From Rubrivivax sp. (GTDB lineage Bacteria; Pseudomonadota; Gammaproteobacteria; Burkholderiales; Burkholderiaceae_C): 64,000 bases of DNA. This document shows, piece after piece, positions 57,326 through 64,000 of this stretch. The stretch is taken from contig JALHPY010000012.1 in the NCBI GenBank assembly GCA_022842305.1, positions 1 through 64,000 on the forward strand, written 5' to 3'. A program made the position numbers and the translations under genes. Position 1 is the first letter of the stretch, and the number at the start of each line of letters is the position of its first letter. The notes under the pieces are model-generated. The model was given only the letters and a program-made list of their open reading frames with translations. It ran no database searches and was not told the DNA's origin.

Positions 57326-58377
57326 GCACCACGCAGACCGCAGTCCGCCCCGCTGGCCCCGAGCAGGGGGCCCAGCCCGCGGCGGATCCTGGTGCGCCGC
57401 GCGCAGGCCAACGCGCCTGGCTCTGGTTCAAACGCCTGGCGCCCTGGGCCCTGGCGGCAGTGGTGCTGACGCTGGTGGCAGACCAGGCCCGCACGGTGGA
57501 CTGGCCGGCCGTCTGGCAGGCGCTGCAGTCGCTGTCGCCTGCCCGCCTGGCCGTGGCCGCCCTGCTGGCACTGGTGAGCTATGGCCTGTACGCCGCCTTC
57601 GACCTGGTGGGGCGGCGGCTCACCGGCCATCGGCTCTCGGTCAAGCGAACGCTGGGCACGGCCGCCATCAGCTACGCCTTCAACCTCAACTTCGGTGCCT
57701 GGGTGGGCGGCATCGCGCTGCGGCTGCGCCTGTACAGCCGCTGGGGGCTGGCGGTGCCCAGCGTGCTGCAGGTCATGACCTACAGCATGCTCACCAACTG
57801 GCTGGGCTATCTGTGGGTGGGCGGCGCGGTGCTGATGTTCGCGCCGCCGCGGCTGCCCGCGGCGTGGGCGCTGCCCGACACCGGGCTGCGCGCCGTCGGT
57901 CTGGCCATGCTGGCAGCGGCAGGCGCCTACCTGGCGCTGTGCCGCTTCTCGCGCCAGCGCCAGTTGAGCTGGCGCACGCACACGCTGCCGCTGCCCAGCG
58001 CCAGCCTGGCCGCCTTGCAGGCGCTGGCCGGAGGCGCCAACTGGTTGCTGATCGGCAGCATCGCCTGGCTGCTGCTGGGCGGGCGCATCGACTACGCCAG
58101 TGTGCTGGGCACGATGCTGCTGGCCGCCGTGGCCGGCGTGGTGACGCATGTGCCGGCCAATCTGGGCGTGCTGGAAGCCGTGGTCGTGGCCACGCTGGGC
58201 GCGCGCCTGCCAGCGCATGAACTGCTGGCCGCCATGCTGGCCTACCGCGCCGCCTACTACCTGCTGCCGCTGGCCGTGGCGCTGCCGGCCTACGGCTTGA
58301 GCGAGGCGGCAGCGCGACGTGCCGGGTCGGCGCCTGCGCCGCAGGCCGACAGTCCGCCGGCCGGCGCTCGAGGATGA
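57322..58377 (+). CDS. ybhN: UPF0104 / lysylphosphatidylglycerol-synthase-TM family protein (YbhN-like)
   Basis: A 351-residue inner-membrane protein with about eight helices after a hydrophilic start. Family features: SLSPARLAVAALLALVSYGLYAAFDLVGRR, TLGTAAISYAFNLNFGAWVGGIALRLRLYSRWGL, VAGVVTHVPANLGVLEAVVV and AYRAAYYLLPL. These match PF03706-type flippase-like domains (lysyl-PG synthase TM region, glycolipid exporters). It may move phospholipid across the membrane in step with ClsB. Coupled to clsB by ATGA; convergent with the phosphoesterase gene. Confidence 0.86.
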   Translation: MSTTQTAVRPAGPEQGAQPAADPGAPRAGQRAWLWFKRLAPWALAAVVLTLVADQARTVDWPAVWQALQSLSPARLAVAALLALVSYGLYAAFDLVGRRLTGHRLSVKRTLGTAAISYAFNLNFGAWVGGIALRLRLYSRWGLAVPSVLQVMTYSMLTNWLGYLWVGGAVLMFAPPRLPAAWALPDTGLRAVGLAMLAAAGAYLALCRFSRQRQLSWRTHTLPLPSASLAALQALAGGANWLLIGSIAWLLLGGRIDYASVLGTMLLAAVAGVVTHVPANLGVLEAVVVATLGARLPAHELLAAMLAYRAAYYLLPLAVALPAYGLSEAAARRAGSAPAPQADSPPAGARG

Positions 58378-58389
58378 CCTGTACCTGCG

Positions 58390-59190
58390 TCAGCGTGCAG
58401 GGTGCTGCAGCGGCGCCAGCAGGCGGTGCATTTCACGCGGCACGAAGCCACCCTGGGCCGGATCATGGTCCCAGCGCTCCACCACGGCGCGTTCGCTGGC
58501 GGCGGCATCGATGCGGATCAGGTTGACCGAATTGCCGGCCCCTGGCCGCACCCGGCGGCTGACGGCCGTGCCCGCCTGCACCGCCCAGCCGCCGCCGGCC
58601 AGCGGCAGCACGAAGGGCAGGTGGATGTGCCCGCCGACGATCAGGTCCACACCCGCCGCGCCCCAGGCCTGCAGGGCCGCGGCGTGGCCGTGCAGACGGT
58701 TCTTCTCGTCCTCGGGCCGCGTCACCACCAGCGGCTGGTGCACCATCACCACGCGCCGTTGGCCGGGCCGCGCCCGCGCCAGGCGCTGCGCCACCCGCGC
58801 CACCTGCGCGGCCGACAGTTGCCCGTCGGCGTGGCGCCACCAGCGCGTGGTGTTGACGGCCAGCAGCAGCAAGTCGTCGGCTTCCAGGCTGGGTTCGAGT
58901 TCAGCGCCGAAGGCGGCGCTGTAGCGCGCATACGGGCGCAGCAGGCGCAGCGGCAGCTGAAACAGCGGGATGTCGTGGTTGCCCGGCACGGCCAGGCAGT
59001 GCGGCACCTGCAGGCGCTGCACCAGGGCCTGCGCCGCCACAAACTGCGCGCGCGTGGCACGCTGGGTGATGTCGCCCGACAGCAGCAGCACCTGGGGCTT
59101 GAGCGCCAGCGCCAGCCGCACCAGGGCTTCGACGACGGCCGGCCGTTCGGTACCGAAGTGCGGGTCCGAGACCTGCAGCAGCAGCGTCAT
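58390..59190 (-). CDS. Metallophosphoesterase
   Basis: A 266-residue calcineurin-fold phosphoesterase with all metal motifs: LQVSDPHFG (DxH), LLLSGDITQRA (GDxx), AVPGNHDIP (GNHD), MVHQPL (H) and GGHIHLP (GHxH). The substrate is unknown; class III phosphodiesterases of this form cut cyclic nucleotides or glycerophosphodiesters. It overlaps the upstream diacylglycerol-kinase-like gene by ATGA, suggesting a role in lipid phosphate turnover. Confidence 0.87.
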   Translation of the reverse strand: MTLLLQVSDPHFGTERPAVVEALVRLALALKPQVLLLSGDITQRATRAQFVAAQALVQRLQVPHCLAVPGNHDIPLFQLPLRLLRPYARYSAAFGAELEPSLEADDLLLLAVNTTRWWRHADGQLSAAQVARVAQRLARARPGQRRVVMVHQPLVVTRPEDEKNRLHGHAAALQAWGAAGVDLIVGGHIHLPFVLPLAGGGWAVQAGTAVSRRVRPGAGNSVNLIRIDAAASERAVVERWDHDPAQGGFVPREMHRLLAPLQHPAR

Positions 59191-60149
59191 TCAACTGCCT
59201 GCAACTCTGGCGCCGGCGCGGGTGGACGCAGCAGGTCCAGAGTCTGCGGCGCGACCCGGAAGCTCAGCGGCAGCCGCATCCAGCTCACCTCACCGTCGGT
59301 GGCCACCTTGATGCGCCTGGAGCCGATGGTGCCCAGGCGGCGGCTGGGGCGCACCGTGAGCTGGCGCGTGGCGACGTGGATCAGCTCATCCGCATCGCCC
59401 AGCCGGCCGAAGGCACCGCGCCACAGCAGACCCAGCATCCTGAAGATGCCCACCGGGCGCAGCGCAATGGCGGCCAGGCAGCCGGATTCGACGGCCTCGG
59501 CCTCGGGCAGGCCCAGCTGCTGCAGCTGCAGCGCGTTGTTGCCGACAAACAGCGTGGGCGTGCGCAGCTCGCGCTCCTGCCCCTGGCTTTCGACCCGCAG
59601 GCGCAGGCTGCGGTGGCCGCGCAGCAGCGTGGCCAGGCCGGCGCCGAAGGCCACCACGCGGCTGCGGCCGAACTGGCGCTTCCAGTCCTCGCGCTCTTCC
59701 AGCAGCTGCGGGTACAGGCCCAGGCTGGCGTTGACCAGGAACACGCGCTCGCCGACCAGGCCCACCTGGGCGGGCTGCGAATGGCCGGCCAGCAGCACCT
59801 GCAGGGCCTCGGCGGTGTCGGACGGAATGCCGTGCGCGCGGCTGAAGTAGTTGAAGGTGCCCTGGGGCAGCACGCCGAAGGCGCAGCCGCTGCCCAGTGC
59901 GGCCTGGGCCACGGTGTTGATGGTGCCGTCACCGCCGGCGGCCACCACGATGCCGCCACACTGCTGCGCCTGCGCGACGGCCTGGCGCGCGATGGCGCCC
60001 AGTTTCCGCGGGTCCTGCACCTGCAGCAGGTGCAGCGTGCGCCCGGCCTCGGCGCAGCCGGCCTGCAGCGTGGCGCGCACCTCGTCGGCGCCGCCGTGGC
60101 CGGCGCCGACGTTGAACACCACCACCAGCGCTGGCCCCGGCGCGTTCAT
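59187..60149 (-). CDS. Diacylglycerol/lipid kinase family protein
   Basis: A 320-residue kinase of the DAGK/YegS/BmrU type: VVVFNVGAGHGG, VVAAGGDGTINTVAQAALG (GGDGT nucleotide loop), FGVLPQGTFNYFSRAHGIP, and AFGAGLATLL with later beta domain ending in IKVATDGEVSWMRLPLSF. It phosphorylates diacylglycerol or a related lipid. ATG 60149 (MNAPGPALVVVF) fits the family; ATG 60182 would add 11 residues. It is coupled to the metallophosphoesterase gene and faces the phospholipid operon. Confidence 0.88.
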   Translation of the reverse strand: MNAPGPALVVVFNVGAGHGGADEVRATLQAGCAEAGRTLHLLQVQDPRKLGAIARQAVAQAQQCGGIVVAAGGDGTINTVAQAALGSGCAFGVLPQGTFNYFSRAHGIPSDTAEALQVLLAGHSQPAQVGLVGERVFLVNASLGLYPQLLEEREDWKRQFGRSRVVAFGAGLATLLRGHRSLRLRVESQGQERELRTPTLFVGNNALQLQQLGLPEAEAVESGCLAAIALRPVGIFRMLGLLWRGAFGRLGDADELIHVATRQLTVRPSRRLGTIGSRRIKVATDGEVSWMRLPLSFRVAPQTLDLLRPPAPAPELQAVE

Positions 60150-60302
60150 TGCGTCTGGCGTGCAAGCAGTCTGCGGCGTCATGGGAAGAGCGGGTGTGTC
60201 ATAAGGTCCCGATGATGCGACAGGCACCGGCAGGGCGACTGTGGCCCTGCCCACACGGGCCGCTTGCCTCTGCGCGCAACCTGAAGCGCTCACAATGCCG
60301 AC

Positions 60303-60770
60303 ATGAAGCTCCTTACTGCCCTGGCCCTGCTGGCCTGCGCCGCCGCTGCCCATGCCCAGCGCGTGGGCGAAGTCGACACCGTGTTCAAGCTCATAGGCCC
60401 CGACCACAAGATCGTCGTCGACGCCTATGACGACCCGGGCGTCAAGGGCGTCACCTGCTACGTTTCGCGGGCCAAGACCGGCGGCATCGCGGGCGGGCTG
60501 GGTCTGGCAGAGGACAAGGCCGAAGCGTCCATCGCCTGCCGGCAGACCGGGCCGATCTCGTTTCCCAAGCCGCTCAAGCAAGAGGACGAGATGTTCAGCG
60601 AACGGATTTCGCTGATCTTCAAGCGCCTGCGCGTGGTGCGCATGGTGGATGCGGCCCGCAACACGCTGGTCTACCTGACCTACTCGGACCGTGTGATCGA
60701 AGGCTCGCCGCAGAACAGCGTCACCGCCGTGCCGGTAGACCGCGCCACGCCGATTCCGCTGCGTCCGTAA
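60303..60770 (+). CDS. creA: CreA family periplasmic protein
   Basis: A 155-residue protein: signal peptide ([19 protein letters not shown]) and CreA hallmarks [39 protein letters not shown] (given in part), [21 protein letters not shown], and [32 protein letters not shown]. Two cysteines could form a disulphide. CreA is widespread in proteobacteria with unknown function. Convergent with the AI-2E family permease gene. Confidence 0.93.
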   Translation: MKLLTALALLACAAAAHAQRVGEVDTVFKLIGPDHKIVVDAYDDPGVKGVTCYVSRAKTGGIAGGLGLAEDKAEASIACRQTGPISFPKPLKQEDEMFSERISLIFKRLRVVRMVDAARNTLVYLTYSDRVIEGSPQNSVTAVPVDRATPIPLRP

Positions 60771-60780
60771 GCGGCCCGGC

Positions 60781-62001
60781 CTACGTGCCCATCAGCTCGC
60801 CGATGGGCTTGAGCTCGTCGACGCGGTCGCAGATGGCCTTGATCGTCGTCAGGATCGGCACCCCCAGCAGCAGGCCCCACACGCCCCACAGCCAGCCGAA
60901 GGCGAGCACGCCCACGAACACCGTGACCGCATTCATGCGGCTGGTGCGGCTGGTCAGCCAGGGCGTGAGCAGGTTGCCCGAGACGGCATGGATCAGCATG
61001 CCGATGCCGGCCACGAGCAGCACCATGTCCAGGCTGCCGAACTGCACGAAGGCCATCAGCCCCGAGCCCGCGGCCAGCGCCACGGTGCCAAGGTAGGGCA
61101 CGAAGTTCAGCACGAAGGCGACCACGCCCCAGACGGCGGCATGCTCCAGGCCGACGGCGTAGAAGGCCAGCCCGGTGGCCACGCCCACCAGCACGCTGAC
61201 GAGCGCCTGCACGAGCATGAAGCGGTGGATCTGCGCGGTGATCTCGTCGAGCAGCTGAACCGTGATGCGCTTCTGCGCAAAGGTCGGGCCGGCGAGCTTG
61301 ACCATCTTGCGGCGAAAGCGGCTGCCCGAGGCGAGCAGAAAGAACGCGATGAACACCACCACCACCGCCTGGCCGGCCGAAGCCGCTGCGCCCAGCGTGC
61401 CCGACCACAGGTAGTCCTGGATGTCGAAGCGCTCGCGTTCGATGCTGACGCGGGTGACCCCGCGCACCTGGGCCGGTCGCGCCGCGGTGCCTTCCGCGGC
61501 CACCTGTTCCAGATCCGACGCGGCGCGCTGCACCTTGTCGATGGTCGACTCGGTCTGGCCGCGCTGCGCATGGACGAGCTTGCGCAGCTTCTGCGTCGCG
61601 GCGGGCAGCGACTCGATGAGCACCGTGGCGTCGTCGCTCAAGGTTGCGACCGTCCAGCCCGCCCCCGCACCCAGACCCAGGATCAGCAGACCTGCGGCCA
61701 GCGCGCGCGGCAGGCGCCAGCGCTCGAGCAGGTCGACCAGCGGGCTGAGCGCATAGCTCAACGCCAGCCCCAGCAGCAGCGGGATGAAGATCGCGCTGGC
61801 CACGTGCAGCGCGAACAACACCGCGATCAAGGCCAGCAGCGACAGCGAGACGCTGCGCACGTCCACGGGCACGTGCAGGGGCTGGGGCTCAGGCGCAGGG
61901 GGCAGCGCCTCGGGCAGCGGCGATGACGTCGCGCCGCTGGCCGCAGCGGGCTGCGTGCTGTCGGGCGGGTGGGGCGGGGCCGGCGGGGGGAGATCGTTCA
62001 T
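60781..62001 (-). CDS. AI-2E family transporter (PerM/YdiK-like)
   Basis: A 406-residue membrane protein with a Pro-rich N terminus and about eight helices. The family core is visible: FALHVASAIFIPLLLGLALSYALSPLVDLLER, a central soluble domain (SDDATVLIESLPAATQKLRKLV), and GVVAFVLNFVPYLGTVALAAGSG, GNLLTPWLTSRTSRMNAVTVFVGVLAFGWLWGVWGLLLGVPILTTIKAICD. The substrate is unknown; autoinducer export is a family label, not shown here. ATG 62001 gives MNDLPPPAP. Confidence 0.88.
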   Translation of the reverse strand: MNDLPPPAPPHPPDSTQPAAASGATSSPLPEALPPAPEPQPLHVPVDVRSVSLSLLALIAVLFALHVASAIFIPLLLGLALSYALSPLVDLLERWRLPRALAAGLLILGLGAGAGWTVATLSDDATVLIESLPAATQKLRKLVHAQRGQTESTIDKVQRAASDLEQVAAEGTAARPAQVRGVTRVSIERERFDIQDYLWSGTLGAAASAGQAVVVVFIAFFLLASGSRFRRKMVKLAGPTFAQKRITVQLLDEITAQIHRFMLVQALVSVLVGVATGLAFYAVGLEHAAVWGVVAFVLNFVPYLGTVALAAGSGLMAFVQFGSLDMVLLVAGIGMLIHAVSGNLLTPWLTSRTSRMNAVTVFVGVLAFGWLWGVWGLLLGVPILTTIKAICDRVDELKPIGELMGT

Positions 62002-62185
62002 GGTCGTGGGTGGGATCGGCTGCAAGGCCTGGGGTTCGGGCATTCCGGCTTGCAAGCCAATCACCAGATCGTCAAGCGAACCGAAGCCACGCACCCGAAC
62101 AAGCCGATCATGCCTTGTGTGCGCAACGGCATGTTCAATCACCGCGAACGAGCGGGACGCTGCGCAGGCACGCAAGCGCAGGCGC

Positions 62186-62977
62186 TCAGCGCGTCAACAG
62201 ACGCGGCACCGCGGGATCGAGGGGCTCGAGCACGTGGTCGATGGACCAGGCGCGCACGGCATCCAGCTTGTCCGGGCCGGTGTGCAGGCCCGGTGGCTTG
62301 ACGAGTTCCTGCTCCAGGCGCCCGTAGACGTTGCGCCAGACCATGCGCGCCTGCGCCGTCTCGAACACCGCCACTTCCAGGAATTCGGCGTTGGGCTGGG
62401 AGAAGTCCGCACCGACGACCTCGGTGACGCCGAAGGTGAACAGGGCCGCCAGGCCCCGCAACGCCGGCGACGACTTCAGGCAGGCTACCTCTTGCTTCAG
62501 CACCAGCAGGCCGTCGATGCGTTCGACGTCGCGCAGCCGGCCCAGCCAGGCCGCCAGCGTCGGGCCCGGTGGGTGGGCAGCGTCCTTGGCCGCGAGCAGG
62601 TCGGCGACGAGTGCCGCGCTGGTGGCGCCCAGCGGGTCGCCGACGCCGGCCAGGGGATGGGCCGCGTCGGGCTCGAGCAGTTCGTAGCCTTTGCGCTGTG
62701 CCAGCAGCTCGCGCGCGGTCGGGTTCAGCGCCGTCAGCTGCCCCGCGCCGTCGGTACCGCCGGCACAGCCCCGCGGCACGATTCGCAGCTGCAGCGCGGC
62801 CATACGCCGCAACTTGCCCACCGTGCGGGCCAGCTGATCGCGCGCGGTCTGGTAGCTCACCGCGGTGACCGGCGCAGGGGTCTGCCAGGGCGCGCAGGCC
62901 GTGAACGCCGCACCAAGGCACAGCAGCGGCAGCAGCAGCCGCCAGGCCGGGCCGGTGTGCATGCGGCGTCTGCTCAT
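62186..62977 (-). CDS. Lipoprotein of unknown function
   Basis: A 263-residue protein with a basic start and a lipoprotein signal (WRLLLPLLCLGAAFTAC, C28). The mature part is helical in prediction by eye (VSYQTARDQLARTVGKLRRMAAL) with later strands (ADFSQPNAEFLEVAVFETAQARMVWRNVYGRLE). No family recognised. Its ATG overlaps the stop of the upstream gene (ATGA), so both are one transcript. A shorter start at 62961-62963 (MHTGP) is possible. Confidence 0.72.
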   Translation of the reverse strand: MSRRRMHTGPAWRLLLPLLCLGAAFTACAPWQTPAPVTAVSYQTARDQLARTVGKLRRMAALQLRIVPRGCAGGTDGAGQLTALNPTARELLAQRKGYELLEPDAAHPLAGVGDPLGATSAALVADLLAAKDAAHPPGPTLAAWLGRLRDVERIDGLLVLKQEVACLKSSPALRGLAALFTFGVTEVVGADFSQPNAEFLEVAVFETAQARMVWRNVYGRLEQELVKPPGLHTGPDKLDAVRAWSIDHVLEPLDPAVPRLLTR

Positions 62978-63795
62978 GGCTGGCGCTCTGCGCGGTCGAC
63001 GATGAAGGCGGCCAGCAGTTCGGCCATCTCGCGCGTGGCCTGGCGCAGCAGCCGGCCGTCTTCGGCCGCCCAGCGCGACAGCGGCGCGCACAGCGGCGGC
63101 GGGGCGTCGCGCGTGCTGGACTGCGGCCCGATGGCGATGTCCTCGGCCAGCGCCGCACCGCCGCCACGCGCCACCTCCAGCCGGCCGTGCGCCACCAGGC
63201 ACAGGTCCTCCGCGCTGTCGAAGGCCTCGAGCTTGCGGCCCGACCGGGCCACGAGCCCGTAACCCGCCAGCCGCAGCGTGACCTGCGTCGCCTGCGCCGG
63301 CGCTGCGGGCTGGCGCCACTGCGCGCGCAACGCCTGGACGACGCCATCGGGCAGCGGCTCGGCCACCAGCACGCGGGCCAAGGCGTCGGCGCGGGCGTTG
63401 AAGACGGCCTGCCACGGTGCGGCGAGCAGCAGGTAGAACGGCAGGGCCAGGGCGATCTGCGGTTGCACCAGCGTCACCGGGAGGGCTGCGACGCCGATCG
63501 CGTAGTGCGACAACGCGGCGGACTGGGTCGCACCCACCGACGGGTCCACCGCCAGTTCGACCACGAAGTCCCACCCCGGCTGTTGCCAGCGTGCAGCCGG
63601 CCACTGGCCCGAGGCTTCGAGCGGGACTGGTGGCGCGGCCGCGCCCTCTGCGGCAGGCGCGGCGGGTACGGGGCCGGGGGCCCCTGCGCCACAGATCAGC
63701 CAGCCGGCCGCAGCCAGTGCGCGGCTGACCCTCAGTGCACTCGGCACCAGGCCTGTGGACGCGCACCCTGGTACGGGCTGCGTGCAGTCGTGCAT
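62974..63795 (-). CDS. Hypothetical exported protein
   Basis: A 273-residue protein from ATG 63795 (MHDCTQPVPGCASTG), preceded by AGG at suitable distance. A hydrophobic stretch (RALAAAGWLICGAGAPG) may be a signal; the rest holds GWDFVVELAVDPSVG, ALPFYLLLAAPWQAVFNARADALARVLV and a C-terminal helix MAELLAAFIVDRAERQP. No family recognised. Coupled to the following lipoprotein gene, suggesting an envelope complex. Confidence 0.65.
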   Translation of the reverse strand: MHDCTQPVPGCASTGLVPSALRVSRALAAAGWLICGAGAPGPVPAAPAAEGAAAPPVPLEASGQWPAARWQQPGWDFVVELAVDPSVGATQSAALSHYAIGVAALPVTLVQPQIALALPFYLLLAAPWQAVFNARADALARVLVAEPLPDGVVQALRAQWRQPAAPAQATQVTLRLAGYGLVARSGRKLEAFDSAEDLCLVAHGRLEVARGGGAALAEDIAIGPQSSTRDAPPPLCAPLSRWAAEDGRLLRQATREMAELLAAFIVDRAERQP

Positions 63796-64000
63796 GACGG
63801 CCTGCTCTCCTCGAACCCGGCCACGCACGGCGCGCCGGGTGAACCTCTGCATTCTTCGGCCGCGGCGCATCACCACGCTTGAGATGGCGCAATGGCGACC
63901 TGGCTGTGATCGTGCCTCGAAGGATGCTGCGGCCCGTTGCTCGGGCGGCCCCGTGCTGCCGCCCCAGGGCCGGCGGGTACGGCCCGCGCACAGGCGTCGC

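Overview
The window is high-GC DNA of beta-proteobacterial type, most likely Burkholderiales (Rubrivivax/Leptothrix/Ideonella-like). That is an inference from the gene repertoire: PEP-CTERM proteins, a methanolan-like eps cluster, PHB metabolism genes, repeated Crp/Fnr regulators and lysine-rich hemerythrins. No tRNA, rRNA, IS element, prophage or CRISPR array was seen. Many genes overlap by ATGA and several use TTG or GTG starts.

Layout. 0-3.1 kb: 5' part of a cyclic beta-1,2-glucan synthase gene (reverse, running off the left edge). 3.4-13.3 kb: signalling block with three Crp/Fnr-type regulators, a diguanylate cyclase, a YqjD/E/K-like envelope trio, a divergent histidine kinase/response regulator pair, a receiver-only protein, a hybrid kinase and a REC-PAS protein. 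13.2-18.6 kb: surface block with a PEP-CTERM HExxH protein, two ice-binding-like (DUF3494) proteins and an OmpA protein. 18.8-21.6 kb: cytochrome c lipoprotein, a beta-carbonic-anhydrase-like protein and a kinase-fold protein. 21.7-29.1 kb: compact stress block (lipoprotein, hydrolase, glycine-zipper protein, GlsB, cardiolipin synthase, hemerythrin, sensor kinase, phasin). 29.7-31.4 kb: ribbon-helix-helix regulator and PHB-depolymerase-type esterase. 31.7-49.5 kb: exopolysaccharide cluster (outer-membrane barrel, export protein, chain-length regulator and kinase, polymerase, flippase, six glycosyl/sugar transferases, acyltransferase, two GH16 enzymes). 50-55 kb: second stress block with a fourth Crp/Fnr regulator, a degenerate hemerythrin, esterases and lipoproteins. 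55.3-60.1 kb: phospholipid block resembling E. coli ybhP-clsB-ybhN, facing a diacylglycerol-kinase-like/phosphoesterase pair. 60.3-64 kb: creA, an AI-2E/PerM family permease and two envelope hypotheticals.

Most interesting signal. A 16-bp dyad, about TGTTCG-N4-CGNACA and usually followed by GAC, was found by eye at some 18 intergenic positions. Many copies lie about 80-126 bp upstream of a start codon, in front of Crp/Fnr genes, sensor kinases, ice-binding genes, glsB, hemerythrin, hydrolase and ybhP-like genes. Its geometry (dyad with a 4-bp centre) fits a Crp/Fnr-family site, and four paralogous Crp/Fnr proteins are encoded here. My inference is a local stress/envelope/surface regulon run by this regulator family.
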